Positions 50,369 to 60,830 are shown, numbered from the stretch's first letter. The stretch: DNA of 64,000 nt from DASZFV01 sp035549075 (GCA_035549075.1 DASZRT010000136.1:1-64000); one strand, 5' to 3'. The notes: generated by a model not told the origin, from the sequence alone. Numbers and translations: made by a program.

Positions 50369-53300
50369 GGCGCGCCTCCCGCGTCGTCCCGCAAGGTCGC
50401 CGCCAGCTCGTCTTCCCAGCGGCGCACGTCGTCCCAGCTCGGCCGCCCCATCTCGAGCCCCGCCGGCAGCGCGCGCAGGAACACGTAGACCGTGCCGCCG
50501 AAGCGCGCCTCGTAGTCGGCCTCGTCGGTGATGCCCAGCATCTTCACGAGCGCGATCGCGTAGAGGCGCCGTTGCAGCTCGTAGCTCGACGCCACGTAGG
50601 CGGCGATCGAGGCCTGCCCGTAGTCGGGCAGGACGTCGCTCTTCCAGTCGCCGAAGTACGTGCGCCCCTCGTGCTCGAAGATGACGTCGACGAAGCCTTT
50701 GACGAACCCGGCGTCGGCGCCGCCCGCGGCCTCGGGGAACGGAAACAGGAACTCGACCTCGCGCGCGACGCGATCGGCGCGCGCGACGCCGTCGAGCGCG
50801 CGCCCGTCGGGCAACGACAGCGGCGTCGTGAAGGCGGCGTGGACCATGCGCTCGGCGTCGGCGCGGTGGGCGGGATCTCGATCGTGCCGGCGCAGCGCCG
50901 CTTCGACGAGCGCCGCGATCTCGGGCCGCGACGCCCAGGCCGCCGGCGCGTCCCCGAAGCTCTCGATCGGCGCCGTCTCGAGCAGCGCGTGCAGGAAGAT
51001 GCCCGAGAGCGCGCCGCCGGGCAGCTGGCCCGGCGCGAGGACGGGCGCGACGTCCGCCGTCTCGTCGAGGACTTCGGTCGGAGGCTCGGCGACGGCCTGC
51101 GCCTGCTTGAGGCGCGTGTACGACGTCAGCGTGATGCCGCGCAGGCGACGCCGCTTCTCGCCGAGCGCCGCGGCGTCGAAGTCGAGCGCGAGCGCCTCGG
51201 GCGCCGGCTGCCAACCCGCGACGGCCGCGGCGATGCGCGCCGGCGTCTCGTCGGGCGGCGCGGGGCAGGGGATGGTCTTGGCCCGGAAGTGTTCGACGCC
51301 GGGGCCGTGGAGCGCGCGCAGCCGCCGGTGCACGTGGCGGTAGGCGCCGTTGACGCGCCAGAAGTCTTCCTGCCCCGCGCTCTCTTCGACGTCGGGATCG
51401 CCCGCGTAGGGCAAATAGAGGTGCTCGCGCGCGCGCGTGAGGCCGACGTAGAGCAGGCGCTGATCGTCGGCGTCGCCGGAGCGCTTGATGGCCTCGACGA
51501 GCGCGGCGCGCCGCGGTCGGCCCGCGAACAGCCAGCGGCGCGCGTCGCGCTCGAAGGTCTGCACCTTCGAGCCGCGCCACGGCGAGAAGGCGCCGTAGAG
51601 GAAGACATGGTCCGCCTCGAGGCCCTTCGACTTGTGGATCGACATGATCTGCACGGCGTCTCGGTCGCCTTCGAGGCGCTGCACGTTGCCCTCCTCGGCC
51701 TCGGGGACGACGAGGCCCTCGACGAGCGCCGTGAGGTGACGGATGAGCTCGCCCAGCGACATCGGCGTGCGCGACACGCGCGCGCGCAGCAACTCGCATA
51801 GGTGCAGCACGTTCGTGAGGCGCCGCGCGCTGCCGCCCGCGAGCAGCTCGCGCTCGACGAAGCCGCTGTCGCCGACGATGCGCTCGAACAGGCGGGTCCA
51901 GTCGCGTGCGTCGGCGAGCGCGCGCCACGCCGCGAGGCGATCCTCGAGCGGGTGGCTGGTCGGGTCGGCCGCGAGCGCCGGAAGATCGTCGAGCGAAAGG
52001 CCGAAAAACGGCGTGAGCGCGGCGCGCATTCGACGCGCCGGATCGCGCGGGTCGTCGATCGCCGCGAGCAGATCGCGCAGCTGCCGCGCCTCGTCCGTTT
52101 CGTAGAGGCGCTCTTGATCGTAGAGGACGTGAGGCAACCCGCGCGCGCGCAGCGTCGACGCGATCTGCCGGGCCTCGGCGTTCGTGCGCGTGAGGACGAA
52201 GATCTGGCGCAGCGGAACGGGGACGGTGGCGCCTCGCAACGCCTCGATCTCGTCGGCGATCGCGTTGGTGAGGGCGGGCCGCACCTCGCGCAGGCGCAGC
52301 TTCGAAGGCGCGACGCCGTCGCCCGCGGGGCGCACGGCGAGCAGCGTGATGGGCGGGCCGTCGGCGGCTGCCTCCGGCGCGCGGCCCGCGACGGCGTCGC
52401 GAAACAACGCGCGCTCGTCGAAGAACGGCTCGGCCGCGTCGTCGGCGAAGATCGCGTTCGTCGCCGCGAGCATGGGGGGCGTCGAGCGGAAGTTGCGGTC
52501 GAGCGCCAGCGTCGGCTCGGCGCCGCCCGCGATCGCGGCGCGCGCGTCGCCGTAGGCCGTGACGTCGGCGCCGCGGAACCCGTAGATCGCCTGCTTCGGA
52601 TCGCCGATGACGACCAGCGGGCTCTCGCTGCCGAGGAAGATCGTCCGGAAGATCTCCCACTGCACGCCGTCGGTGTCCTGGAACTCGTCGATGACGGCCA
52701 GGCGGTAGCGCCGCCGCAGCGACTCGGCGAGCGCCGCGCCGTCGGGCCGACGCAGCGCCTCGGCGACGAGCCTCAGCATGTCGTCGAAGTCGTAGCGACC
52801 GGCCGCGGCCTTGCGCGCCGCGAGGCGCGCGCGAACCGGGGGCAAGAACAGCTGACTCACGGCGAGCTCCAGCGGCGCCGCGGCGTCGCCAACCTCGAAG
52901 AACGCGTCCATGATCGTCTTCGCGGGGCCGGCGGGGAGGGGGAAGCGCAGCCGCTCTTCGGCGTATGAGAAGAGGTCTTTTCTCTCGTCGACGGCCCTGT
53001 CGATCTCGACGATCGCCGTCGGGATGTCTCCGTGCGCGGCGAAGCGACGGCCAATGGCGTGAACCTCGCGGACGCGCGGCGGGAGGTAGCGCGCGATCGT
53101 GCCGTCGGAGAGCGCCTTGATCTGCCCGGAGAACGCGTCGCCGACGTCGAGGGCGGCGAACGCCGTGAGCGCGGCGCGCAGGCGGTCCTCGTCATGGTCG
53201 GCGCCAAACGGCCGCTGCTGAACCATCGCCTGCCACAGCGTCTTTTCGAGCGACGTCGTGGTCTTGCCGGACGCGAGCCACGCATGCAGGTAGCGTTCGA

Positions 53301-53808
53301 GCGAGGGCGTCGTCGCGAGCGTCGTGCGCAGCGTCTCGCGGAACGCCTCGCCGAAGCTGCGCTGGCTGTCGACGTGCTCCTGCGCGAGCAGGCGCCCGCT
53401 CGCGAACGCCTCCTCGGTGAGGACGCGCTGGCAGAAGCCGTGGATCGTCGTGATCGTCGCGCGGTCGAAGGCGCGGCGCGCGTCGAGCAGCCGCGCGCGC
53501 GCCGTCGCGTCGAGCGTCCACACGGCGTCGGGCGCGGCGCCCGCGGGCGCGGGCTCGTCGTGGGCGAGCAGCTTGTCGACGAGCTTGCGCAGGCGGAAGA
53601 CGAGCTCCGCCGTCGCCTTCTCGGTGAACGTCACGACGAGGATCTCTTCGAGGCGTGCGTCGCCGCGAATGAGGCGATCGGCGACGAGGTGCTCGAGCAG
53701 GTAGGTCTTGCCCGTGCCCGCCGACGCCTCGACGACGGCCGACGCGCCCCGCGGGAGGCCGCGCAGCGCCTCGGGGAACGCGTACGCCGGCACGCTCGAC
53801 CGCGCCAT
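50365..53808 (-). CDS. recB: RecBCD exonuclease V beta subunit RecB
   Basis: The protein has 1147 residues. Its ATG shares one base with the recC stop (TGATG). UvrD-type helicase motifs are present: Walker A EASAGTGKT (Lys34), VIDEFQDTDGVQWEIF, DPKQAIYGFRGADV, MSIHKSKGLEADHVF and LYVGLTRAREHLY. The C-terminal nuclease domain has GFVDVIFEHEG and YFGDWKSD (Asp at about 1054), the D...DxKS signature of the RecB nuclease, so it should be active. RecB is the 3'-5' motor and the nuclease and loads RecA after Chi. Confidence 0.96.
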   Translation of the reverse strand: MARSSVPAYAFPEALRGLPRGASAVVEASAGTGKTYLLEHLVADRLIRGDARLEEILVVTFTEKATAELVFRLRKLVDKLLAHDEPAPAGAAPDAVWTLDATARARLLDARRAFDRATITTIHGFCQRVLTEEAFASGRLLAQEHVDSQRSFGEAFRETLRTTLATTPSLERYLHAWLASGKTTTSLEKTLWQAMVQQRPFGADHDEDRLRAALTAFAALDVGDAFSGQIKALSDGTIARYLPPRVREVHAIGRRFAAHGDIPTAIVEIDRAVDERKDLFSYAEERLRFPLPAGPAKTIMDAFFEVGDAAAPLELAVSQLFLPPVRARLAARKAAAGRYDFDDMLRLVAEALRRPDGAALAESLRRRYRLAVIDEFQDTDGVQWEIFRTIFLGSESPLVVIGDPKQAIYGFRGADVTAYGDARAAIAGGAEPTLALDRNFRSTPPMLAATNAIFADDAAEPFFDERALFRDAVAGRAPEAAADGPPITLLAVRPAGDGVAPSKLRLREVRPALTNAIADEIEALRGATVPVPLRQIFVLTRTNAEARQIASTLRARGLPHVLYDQERLYETDEARQLRDLLAAIDDPRDPARRMRAALTPFFGLSLDDLPALAADPTSHPLEDRLAAWRALADARDWTRLFERIVGDSGFVERELLAGGSARRLTNVLHLCELLRARVSRTPMSLGELIRHLTALVEGLVVPEAEEGNVQRLEGDRDAVQIMSIHKSKGLEADHVFLYGAFSPWRGSKVQTFERDARRWLFAGRPRRAALVEAIKRSGDADDQRLLYVGLTRAREHLYLPYAGDPDVEESAGQEDFWRVNGAYRHVHRRLRALHGPGVEHFRAKTIPCPAPPDETPARIAAAVAGWQPAPEALALDFDAAALGEKRRRLRGITLTSYTRLKQAQAVAEPPTEVLDETADVAPVLAPGQLPGGALSGIFLHALLETAPIESFGDAPAAWASRPEIAALVEAALRRHDRDPAHRADAERMVHAAFTTPLSLPDGRALDGVARADRVAREVEFLFPFPEAAGGADAGFVKGFVDVIFEHEGRTYFGDWKSDVLPDYGQASIAAYVASSYELQRRLYAIALVKMLGITDEADYEARFGGTVYVFLRALPAGLEMGRPSWDDVRRWEDELAATLRDDAGGAP

Positions 53809-56800
53809 CAGCGCGCGCCCCCCGGGATCGACACGAGCCGCGGCGGCGCGGCCTTGCGTGGCTCGCCGCGATCCGGCGGTGCGTCCTCTTCGATCGTGTC
53901 GAAGTACAGCCCGAAGCGCTCGTCGACGAACCGGCGCGCCGTCTCTTCGTCGGGCGGCAGCGGGTACTCGGTGGCGTTCGGAACCGGCCCCCACTCCGAC
54001 GTGAAGTACGTCCTCCAGTCGGCGTCGCGCAGCGTCTGGATGTAGCTCGTGAGCTCGGGACGCGGATCCTTCTTCTTGCGCCACCCGAGCACGCCCTCGC
54101 ACGGGAAGAAGTACGGGTGCACGCCGCGCAGCAGCTCAGCGAGCAGCTTCGTCAGGTAGGCGCGCGCGACGTCCTGGGCCACGGCGCGCAGCCAGAACGT
54201 CTCGGGCCGATCTTGCCCGGGGCGCAGGACGACGCCGCGTCGTCGCGGCGCGCCCGCGGGATCGATCGCCGCGAGCGCGACGTGCTCGACGAACGCTTGC
54301 AGGCGATCGCGGCCGTTGCCGTTGTCGCGTGTCGTCGACGACGACGCCATCAGCAGCGCGGGCTCGCCGCCCAGGACGCCGAGCGGGCTCGTGTCACCCG
54401 AGAGCTCGACCTCGATCGTGTCGAGCGCGAGGCGCAGTGCCGGAAGAATCACGGGATGGTCGCGATGCTCGGGCGCTTGGCCGACGTGCACGGGCGCGGG
54501 CGCGGCATCGAGGCCGCCGAGCTTGGCGAGCGTCTCTTCCCATCCGCCGAGACACGTGAGCAGCCGCGCGCGCGAGGCCGTCTCGAAGATTCCGTGCGGC
54601 AAGGTGCCGTCGAGCCGCGCGAGCGCCGTCGCCTCGTCGAGAGCGGTGGCGAGCTCTTCGGCGGCGGCCGGGCGCGCGGCGTGGGCGAGCGCCTCGCGCA
54701 GCAGCGGGACGGCGGCGGGCCAAGGCAGGTCGAAGTCCTCGTGCTCGCGCGTCGCGGCCGCCGCTTCGTCGTCGAGCTCGTCGGCGTAGAACGGCAGCAG
54801 CGCGCGCGCCGAGCCCTGGAGCGGGCACTGCAGGAAGCGCAGCACGTGGCGCATCGTGAGCCGGCGTGTCGAGCGCTCGGCCTGCGCGGCGGTGTTCGAC
54901 GCCGAGGGCGAGGTCCACGACAGCGCCGGCCCCAGCGCCGCGAGCGCCGCCGGCGACAGCGTCTTTCGCAACACGGGCCACTCGGGCAGCGTGCGGCCGT
55001 CGGCGCGCGCTTCGAGCGTTCGCCCCAGCCGTGCCGCGCGCCGCTCGCGCGCCGCCGCCGGGATCACGGCGCACGCGGCGTCGTCCTCGTGGCGGCGCAT
55101 CGGCGGCGGCGTTCGCGTCACCGCCGCGCGGCCGCCGCGCAGGTAGCCCTCGTCGAGGATCTCGAGCAGCTCGAGCGCCGTCGACGCGGGCCCGAGCGGC
55201 TCGCCGCTCACCTCGTGACGATCGACGTACGAGACGTAGAGACGCTCGCGCGCGCACAGCAGCGCCTCGAGGAACATGTACTGGTCCTGCTCGCGCGGCG
55301 AGACGTCGCCGGGCACGCGGCGGGCCCGCGCGCCCGCGCGCAGGTCCAGCTCGCGCGTCGTCTCGCGGGCAGGGAAGCGGCCCTCGCCCATGCCCGCGAG
55401 GAACACGACCTCGAACGGCACGGCGCGCATCGGCAGGAACGTCGACACCGCGACGCCCTGGGTGAGGTAGCGCGCGCCACGCGCCGGCAGGCGGCCGAGC
55501 TCCGCCGTGACGAGCTCGCGCACGATCCGGTAGCCGACGCGCAGCCCGGGCGGCGCCGTCGTCGCGAGGCGTTCGAGCGCCGTATACACCTTGCCGAGCG
55601 TCGCTTCTTCGTCCGGGCCCGCGAGCACGGTCGTCGCGATCTCGCGGCGAAGGTCGGCCGTCCACTCGGCGATCGTTTGCCGCGCCGCGCGCGCGCGCGC
55701 CGCGAAGGCGAGGCGGCCGCGCGCGAGCAGCACGAACCCTTGCGCGTCGACCTGCGCCTCGGGCGCGAGCTCGGCAGGCAAGTAGCGCTCACCGTCGAGG
55801 ACGAACCCGTCAGAGGCGCCGCTGCGCGGGCCCGACAAGAAAGAGCCGAGCGCGATGCGACGCAGCCCCTGATCCCAGTTGAAGCGATCGCCCTCGACGT
55901 ACGACCCCGCGTGGTCGCCGCGGTCGGCGCCGCGCACGATGTCCAGCTCTTCGGCGAGCGCGAGCCACGCGCGCGGATCGGCGTCGGGAAAACGTCCGGC
56001 GACGCTGGGGTGCATGAGCAGCCGCAGGAGATCGGGCCGTCCCAGCGGCGACAGCGGGAGGTCGAGCAGCAGAGACACGGCCTCGAGCGTTCGATCGCTG
56101 GCGGCGACGGGCGCGTCGACGATCGTGTGCGGCAGGTCGGAGGCCTCGCGGAACACGGCCGCGGCCAGCGGCAGGTACGCGTCGGCCGAGCCCGGCGGCA
56201 CGATGACGGCGAAGTCGGTGAAGCGGCGCCCGGGGCCGGCGAGCCGCCAGATCTCGGCGGCGATCGTCTCGAGCTCCCGCCGCGCGCTGGGGCAGGGCAG
56301 GACCGTGACGCTGTCGTCGGCGAGCGCGAGGCGCGTCCTGCCGGCGCGCGCGGGCGCGCGATCGAGGACGTCTTGCTGAAGTTGCGCGAGAACCGTAGGC
56401 GTCGAGGTCGCCTCCGTCGGATCGGCGAAACGCGCGACGAAGTCGCAGTCGCTGAGCTGGTTGAGCAGCGCGATGTTCTCGCGGCCCGGGCGGCCCCACA
56501 GCGACAGGATCGGGTTCTCGGCGACGGGCTCGCTCGCGGCTTCGACGCCAGCGTCGCCGAGCAGCGAGAGCTGAACGCCGCCGCGCCGCCGCGGGAAGCG
56601 CGCCTTGTCGGCCGAGCGGCGGCTCGCCTGCTCGAGGTCCTCCCAGTATTCGCGGCACGGGTTGAGCGCGTAAATGAAGACGTCGCCGGCGCGCCCGAGC
56701 GCCGCCAGCACGTCGCGGTAGAGGCGCGCGACGTACGACAGGCCGAAGACGTAGGTCGCCGGCGGTGGCCGCAGCGCGCGCGGCTCGGTCGTCGCGAAGA

Positions 56801-57428
56801 ACGTCGGCAGATCGAGGTAGCGCCGAGCGGTGGCGCGCCCGCGCCGCTCGAAGGCGCCGCCGCGGCCGAACAGCGCGAGCCACAGCGCGCGTTGCCAGGC
56901 CTCGAGCCCGCGGCGCTCGGGATCGGGCGCGCCCGGCGCGTCGTCGGGCAGCGTGCCGCCCTGGCGCCAGCGCGCGACGAGCTCGGGCCGCGCGAACGTG
57001 TAGTCGTCGAGCAGCGTCGAGATCTCCGCGGCGAGCTGCGCGCGCCTCAGATCGATCGCATCGGGATCGTCACCGCCCGCGGCGAGGTAGGCGCGTACGG
57101 CCGCGAGATCGCCGACGGCGAGCCGCGCGTCGTCGTGGAACAACGCGAGCAGCTCGCCCTCGATCATCGCGCGGTCGACGAGCGCGACGTCGGGCGCCGT
57201 CGCCGCGACGACGTCGGCGAGGAAGTGGCGCAAATACCGCGTCTCGAGGTGCGCCGCGACGCCGTTCTCGCGCGCGACGCCCAGCTTCACGTAGGTCTCG
57301 ACCTGCGGGTTAGGCACGACGAGCGGCGACGGCTCGAAGATCCCGCGCGTCGCGCGCGCCGCCGCGAGATCGGCCGCGAGCGCGCGCAGCAGCTCTTCGG
57401 TGCGGTTCGAGTAGCAGAGCCGGATCAC
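53808..57428 (-). CDS. recC: RecBCD exonuclease V gamma subunit RecC
   Basis: The protein has 1206 residues. The ATG overlaps the synthetase stop (ATGA). MIRLCYSNRTEELLRALAAD and FEPSPLVVPNPQVETYVKL are the typical RecC start; later blocks include LDDYTFARPELVARWR, VFGLSYVARLYRDVLAAL and FLPMRAVPFEVVFLAGMGEG. RecC recognises Chi and channels the strands. The canonical inactive-helicase fold is retained. The length is near E. coli RecC (1122). Chi in this lineage is unknown. Confidence 0.95.
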   Translation of the reverse strand: MIRLCYSNRTEELLRALAADLAAARATRGIFEPSPLVVPNPQVETYVKLGVARENGVAAHLETRYLRHFLADVVAATAPDVALVDRAMIEGELLALFHDDARLAVGDLAAVRAYLAAGGDDPDAIDLRRAQLAAEISTLLDDYTFARPELVARWRQGGTLPDDAPGAPDPERRGLEAWQRALWLALFGRGGAFERRGRATARRYLDLPTFFATTEPRALRPPPATYVFGLSYVARLYRDVLAALGRAGDVFIYALNPCREYWEDLEQASRRSADKARFPRRRGGVQLSLLGDAGVEAASEPVAENPILSLWGRPGRENIALLNQLSDCDFVARFADPTEATSTPTVLAQLQQDVLDRAPARAGRTRLALADDSVTVLPCPSARRELETIAAEIWRLAGPGRRFTDFAVIVPPGSADAYLPLAAAVFREASDLPHTIVDAPVAASDRTLEAVSLLLDLPLSPLGRPDLLRLLMHPSVAGRFPDADPRAWLALAEELDIVRGADRGDHAGSYVEGDRFNWDQGLRRIALGSFLSGPRSGASDGFVLDGERYLPAELAPEAQVDAQGFVLLARGRLAFAARARAARQTIAEWTADLRREIATTVLAGPDEEATLGKVYTALERLATTAPPGLRVGYRIVRELVTAELGRLPARGARYLTQGVAVSTFLPMRAVPFEVVFLAGMGEGRFPARETTRELDLRAGARARRVPGDVSPREQDQYMFLEALLCARERLYVSYVDRHEVSGEPLGPASTALELLEILDEGYLRGGRAAVTRTPPPMRRHEDDAACAVIPAAARERRAARLGRTLEARADGRTLPEWPVLRKTLSPAALAALGPALSWTSPSASNTAAQAERSTRRLTMRHVLRFLQCPLQGSARALLPFYADELDDEAAAATREHEDFDLPWPAAVPLLREALAHAARPAAAEELATALDEATALARLDGTLPHGIFETASRARLLTCLGGWEETLAKLGGLDAAPAPVHVGQAPEHRDHPVILPALRLALDTIEVELSGDTSPLGVLGGEPALLMASSSTTRDNGNGRDRLQAFVEHVALAAIDPAGAPRRRGVVLRPGQDRPETFWLRAVAQDVARAYLTKLLAELLRGVHPYFFPCEGVLGWRKKKDPRPELTSYIQTLRDADWRTYFTSEWGPVPNATEYPLPPDEETARRFVDERFGLYFDTIEEDAPPDRGEPRKAAPPRLVSIPGGAR

Positions 57429-58918
57429 GCGCCGTCCCCGATCTCACGGAGCAGTTGCTTCTTCTGCACCTTGCCCATGGCGTTTCTCGGGAGCGCGTCG
57501 CAGAGGCGCAGCGCGCGCGGCAGCTTGTAAGGCGCGAGGTGCGCGCGCGCGAAGGCGACGAGGTCGTCGAGCGCGACGCGCGCGCCCGCGCGTGCGACGA
57601 CGCACGCCGTGACGACCTCGCCCCAGCTCGCGTCGGGCACGCCGACGACCGCGACCTCGGCGACGGCGGGGTGCTCTCGCAGCGCCGCTTCGATCTCCAA
57701 CGCCGACAGCTTGTAGCCGGCGCTCTTGATGATGTCGACCGACGTGCGACCCAAAATGCGAATGACGCCGGCCGCGTCGCGCCTGCCTGTGTCGCCCGTG
57801 CGAAAGCGTCCTTCACCGTCGAACGACGACGCCGTGGCCGCCTCGTCGCCGTGGTAGCCCGAGAACATCTGCGTCGAGCGGACGCGCAGCTCGCCGGGCT
57901 CGTCGACGTCGGCCGGCGCGCCGTCGTCGCGCACGACGTCGACCTCGACGCCCGGCAACGGCGCGCCGACGGCGCCCGGCACGCGCGGCCCGTCGTACGG
58001 GTTCGAAAGCGCCATACCGATCTCAGTCATGCCGTAGCGCTCGAGGATCGTCTGCGTCGTCGCCGCGCGAAATTCTTCCAATACGCCGGCGGGCAGGGCG
58101 GCCGATCCGCTCGTGAAGAGGCGCAGCCGCGCCGCGTGCGCCGTCCAGCGCGCGCGCGTCGCATCGTCGGCGGCGCGAAAGGCGTCGAGCAGCTTCGCGT
58201 AGATCGTCGGCACGGCCATGAACACCGTCGCGTCGGCCAGCGCCTCCCACGCCGCCCTCGCCTCGAAGGGCAGGAAGCGCACCTCGGCGCCCGCCCACAG
58301 CGCGCCCAGCGCCGCGACGATGAGCCCGTGCGTGTGATGCAGCGGCAGCACGTGCAGCAACCGATCGTCGGCGCGCCAGCGCCACGCGCCTTCGAGCGCC
58401 TCGACCGTCGCCGCGACGGCGGCGTGGCTGAGCCGCACGCCTTTGGGCCGCCCCGTCGTGCCCGACGTGTAGAGCATGATCGCGGGCGCGTCGCGCGCGG
58501 GCGTCGCGGGCAACCGCGCGCCGGAGACCAGCGTATCGACGTCAAGCACGGAGCGCCCGCCTGCCGCCGCTTCGAGGGCGGCGCGCTGACCCGCCGTCGC
58601 GAGCAACCGCACGGGCCCCGCGTCGCCGATGAGAAACTCGAGCTCGGGCCGCGTGTGCAGCGGCGACAAGGGTACGGCGACGCCGCCGGCGCGCAGGATC
58701 CCGAGTAACGTCATCAGATGAGTCGGCCCCGCCTCCGCCAGAAACGCGACGCGCGCGCCCCGAAGGTCGCCACCGGAGGCGAGCGCCGCCGCCATCGACG
58801 TCGTTCGCGTGTCGACGTCTCGGTAGCTCACCGCAGCCCCGCCCGCCGTCATCGCGACCCGGTCGGGCGGGTGCGCCGCGAGGCGGGCGAGCAGGGGCGA
58901 CGCGATCGGGGATTCCAT
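57425..58918 (-). CDS. AMP-forming acyl-CoA synthetase (malonyl-CoA synthetase-like)
   Basis: The protein has 497 residues. It has the ANL-family motifs YTSGTTGRPKG (150-160), HTHGL, YGMTEIGMALSNPYDG, a GEGRFRTGDTG block, GRTSVDIIKSAGYKLS and the catalytic Lys near the end (NAMGKVQKKQLL). YGMTE and HHTHGL resemble MatB/ACSF3 malonyl- or methylmalonyl-CoA synthetases, but the acyl specificity cannot be fixed from motifs. It is the first gene of an overlapping operon with recCBD, an odd partnership with no known functional link. The start MESPIASPLL is preceded by a promoter gap shared with the divergent HEAT-repeat gene. Confidence 0.88.
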   Translation of the reverse strand: MESPIASPLLARLAAHPPDRVAMTAGGAAVSYRDVDTRTTSMAAALASGGDLRGARVAFLAEAGPTHLMTLLGILRAGGVAVPLSPLHTRPELEFLIGDAGPVRLLATAGQRAALEAAAGGRSVLDVDTLVSGARLPATPARDAPAIMLYTSGTTGRPKGVRLSHAAVAATVEALEGAWRWRADDRLLHVLPLHHTHGLIVAALGALWAGAEVRFLPFEARAAWEALADATVFMAVPTIYAKLLDAFRAADDATRARWTAHAARLRLFTSGSAALPAGVLEEFRAATTQTILERYGMTEIGMALSNPYDGPRVPGAVGAPLPGVEVDVVRDDGAPADVDEPGELRVRSTQMFSGYHGDEAATASSFDGEGRFRTGDTGRRDAAGVIRILGRTSVDIIKSAGYKLSALEIEAALREHPAVAEVAVVGVPDASWGEVVTACVVARAGARVALDDLVAFARAHLAPYKLPRALRLCDALPRNAMGKVQKKQLLREIGDGA

Positions 58919-59062
58919 TGGAATTGAAGCGAAATGGCGCTCCCGCTCGTCACGCTAGCCCTCGCGTTCGGCCGATGCAATGACGACGCGCCGGTGACGG
59001 TCCGTCGTCGTTGCCGCGCGCTTGCCGCATTGCCTTAGGTCGACTCACCAACAGCCGATAGA

Positions 59063-60775
59063 ATGGTCCGAATGCGTGCGTTCCGGGCCTTGGCTCTGCT
59101 GGCCGGGGTTGCCTTTGGCCTGCCCTACGCCGCCCGAGCCGCGTCCGACGACGCCGGCGTGTCCGACGCGCAACAGGCGCAGCCGCCGCCCGCGCCGGGA
59201 AAGACGTTCGTCCCGCCCGCGCCGCCGACCGCGAACGCGCCGCTGTCAGCCGAGGGCGAGCCGACGATCACCGTGCCCGGCCGGGAGGGCGACTACCTCC
59301 GCGCCATGCACGCGCGCATCCACTGGCGCTGGGCGCGGGTCTTCATCGAGAGCCCGGCGGCGTCGCAGCCGCCGCTGAACGATCTCTCGCTGTCGACCGA
59401 GATTCTCTTCACGGTTCGTTGGGACGGCAGCCCCGCGGAAGTCACCGTCTCGCGCAGCTCGGGCGTCAAGACGTTCGACGCCGCGGCGGTCGCGGCCGTG
59501 CGCGGCGACGTCCCGTACTCGGTGCCGCCCGTTTCACTTTACGGAGACGACGGCGTCGCGCACTTCCGTTGGGTGTTCGCGCGCGATCGGCGTCTGTGCG
59601 GCGAAGGCGAGATCCGCCGCCGCGAAGATCCGCTGGAGGAGGCGCTCCCGCGTCTTTTCATTCAAGGCCGATACAAAGAAGCGCTGTTGCGCGTGAGCCG
59701 CTACATGGACAGCGGCGACGTCAACGCCATGAACGTCTTCGCGCGCAGCTGGCTCGCGCGGCCGTTCGCCGATCGCATCGCCGACGTGAGCGCCGCGGCC
59801 GCGCTCGCGCGGCTCGGCGACCGTCGGCAGATCAAGCGCTTGCAACCTGGGCTCGCCAACGCCGACACCGTCGTCGTCGCGGCGCGTGGCCTCGCCGCGC
59901 TCAAGGTCGATTTGTGCGCGCTGCTCGACCCGACGCTGCTCGCGCGCGATCCGGCGGCGACCGAGATCGCGATGACCGCGCTACGCGAGGTGGGCTCCGG
60001 GCCCGCGGGCGGCGCGTGCCTTCGCTCGCTCGGCGATCTCGCCGCCGACGAGACCGCGCCCAAAGCGTTGCGCGCGTCGGCGCTGCGAACCTTCAGCGTC
60101 CTCGACCCCGCCGGCGCGCACCGGCAAGTGATCCTCGACCTCACGAGCCCCGTTCCCGAGCTGCGCGCCGCCGCCGCGACCGCCTCCGGTCGCCCCGGCG
60201 GTGGCCGCCCCGCGCTCTATCGCCTGGAGCCGCTGCTGAAGGACGCCTCGCCCGACGTGCGCGCCGCCGCCGCCGCCGCGATCGTGCGCGCGTGCGGCGA
60301 CATCTCGTTCGAGTACTTGAACCCGCTCTTCAAGAACAGCGACAACCGCCCGTTCGTCGCCATGGCGCCCGCCCTCGGCGAGCTGTCGTCGCCCGCGTCC
60401 GCCGACCTGCTCGCGCGCATCCTCAAACGCGACGCCAGCGACACCGACGAAGCCGTCCTGCGCGCGCTCGCCGCTCGCAAGGACGAAAAAGCGAGGGCGA
60501 TGTTCAAGCCCCTCGCCGCGAAGGCGAAGCGCAGCTCCCACTCGTCCAACGCCCTGAGGCTCTTCCTCTACGCCAACGCGCCGCTCGAAGAGGTCAGGCC
60601 GTTGGCCAACGATCCCTACCTCGGCATCCTCGCGTACAAAGCCATGCTCCGCGACAAGCGCCACAAAGAAGCCGCCGACTGGCTCGTCGAGAGATTCGAC
60701 CGCCTCCGCCCCGAAGTCATCGGCGAAGCGCTGGGCGCCTGGCTCGCGAACCCGCCGACCGTGGCCGCGCAGTAG
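59063..60775 (+). CDS. Exported protein with TonB-like C-terminal-type domain and HEAT repeats
   Basis: The protein has 570 residues. A signal peptide (about 1-26, AARA) and a Pro-rich stretch precede a TonB/TolA-C-like fold (about 90-185) with LSTEILFTVRWDGSPAEVTV, SRSSGVKTFDAAAVAAV and PYSVPP. From about 260 to 540 there are HEAT-like helical pairs (LLKDASPDVRAAAAAAIVRA is the clearest). It should lie in the periplasm, where HEAT repeats bind other proteins. This domain pairing is not one I can name. The 144-bp gap upstream is shared with the acyl-CoA synthetase; no clear promoter box is visible. Confidence 0.83.
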   Translation: MVRMRAFRALALLAGVAFGLPYAARAASDDAGVSDAQQAQPPPAPGKTFVPPAPPTANAPLSAEGEPTITVPGREGDYLRAMHARIHWRWARVFIESPAASQPPLNDLSLSTEILFTVRWDGSPAEVTVSRSSGVKTFDAAAVAAVRGDVPYSVPPVSLYGDDGVAHFRWVFARDRRLCGEGEIRRREDPLEEALPRLFIQGRYKEALLRVSRYMDSGDVNAMNVFARSWLARPFADRIADVSAAAALARLGDRRQIKRLQPGLANADTVVVAARGLAALKVDLCALLDPTLLARDPAATEIAMTALREVGSGPAGGACLRSLGDLAADETAPKALRASALRTFSVLDPAGAHRQVILDLTSPVPELRAAAATASGRPGGGRPALYRLEPLLKDASPDVRAAAAAAIVRACGDISFEYLNPLFKNSDNRPFVAMAPALGELSSPASADLLARILKRDASDTDEAVLRALAARKDEKARAMFKPLAAKAKRSSHSSNALRLFLYANAPLEEVRPLANDPYLGILAYKAMLRDKRHKEAADWLVERFDRLRPEVIGEALGAWLANPPTVAAQ

Positions 60776-60830
60776 GCAGACCGGCTCAGACCGGCCTCGG
60801 GTGGCGTTGCGCGAACGCGTCGTCTCGGAC

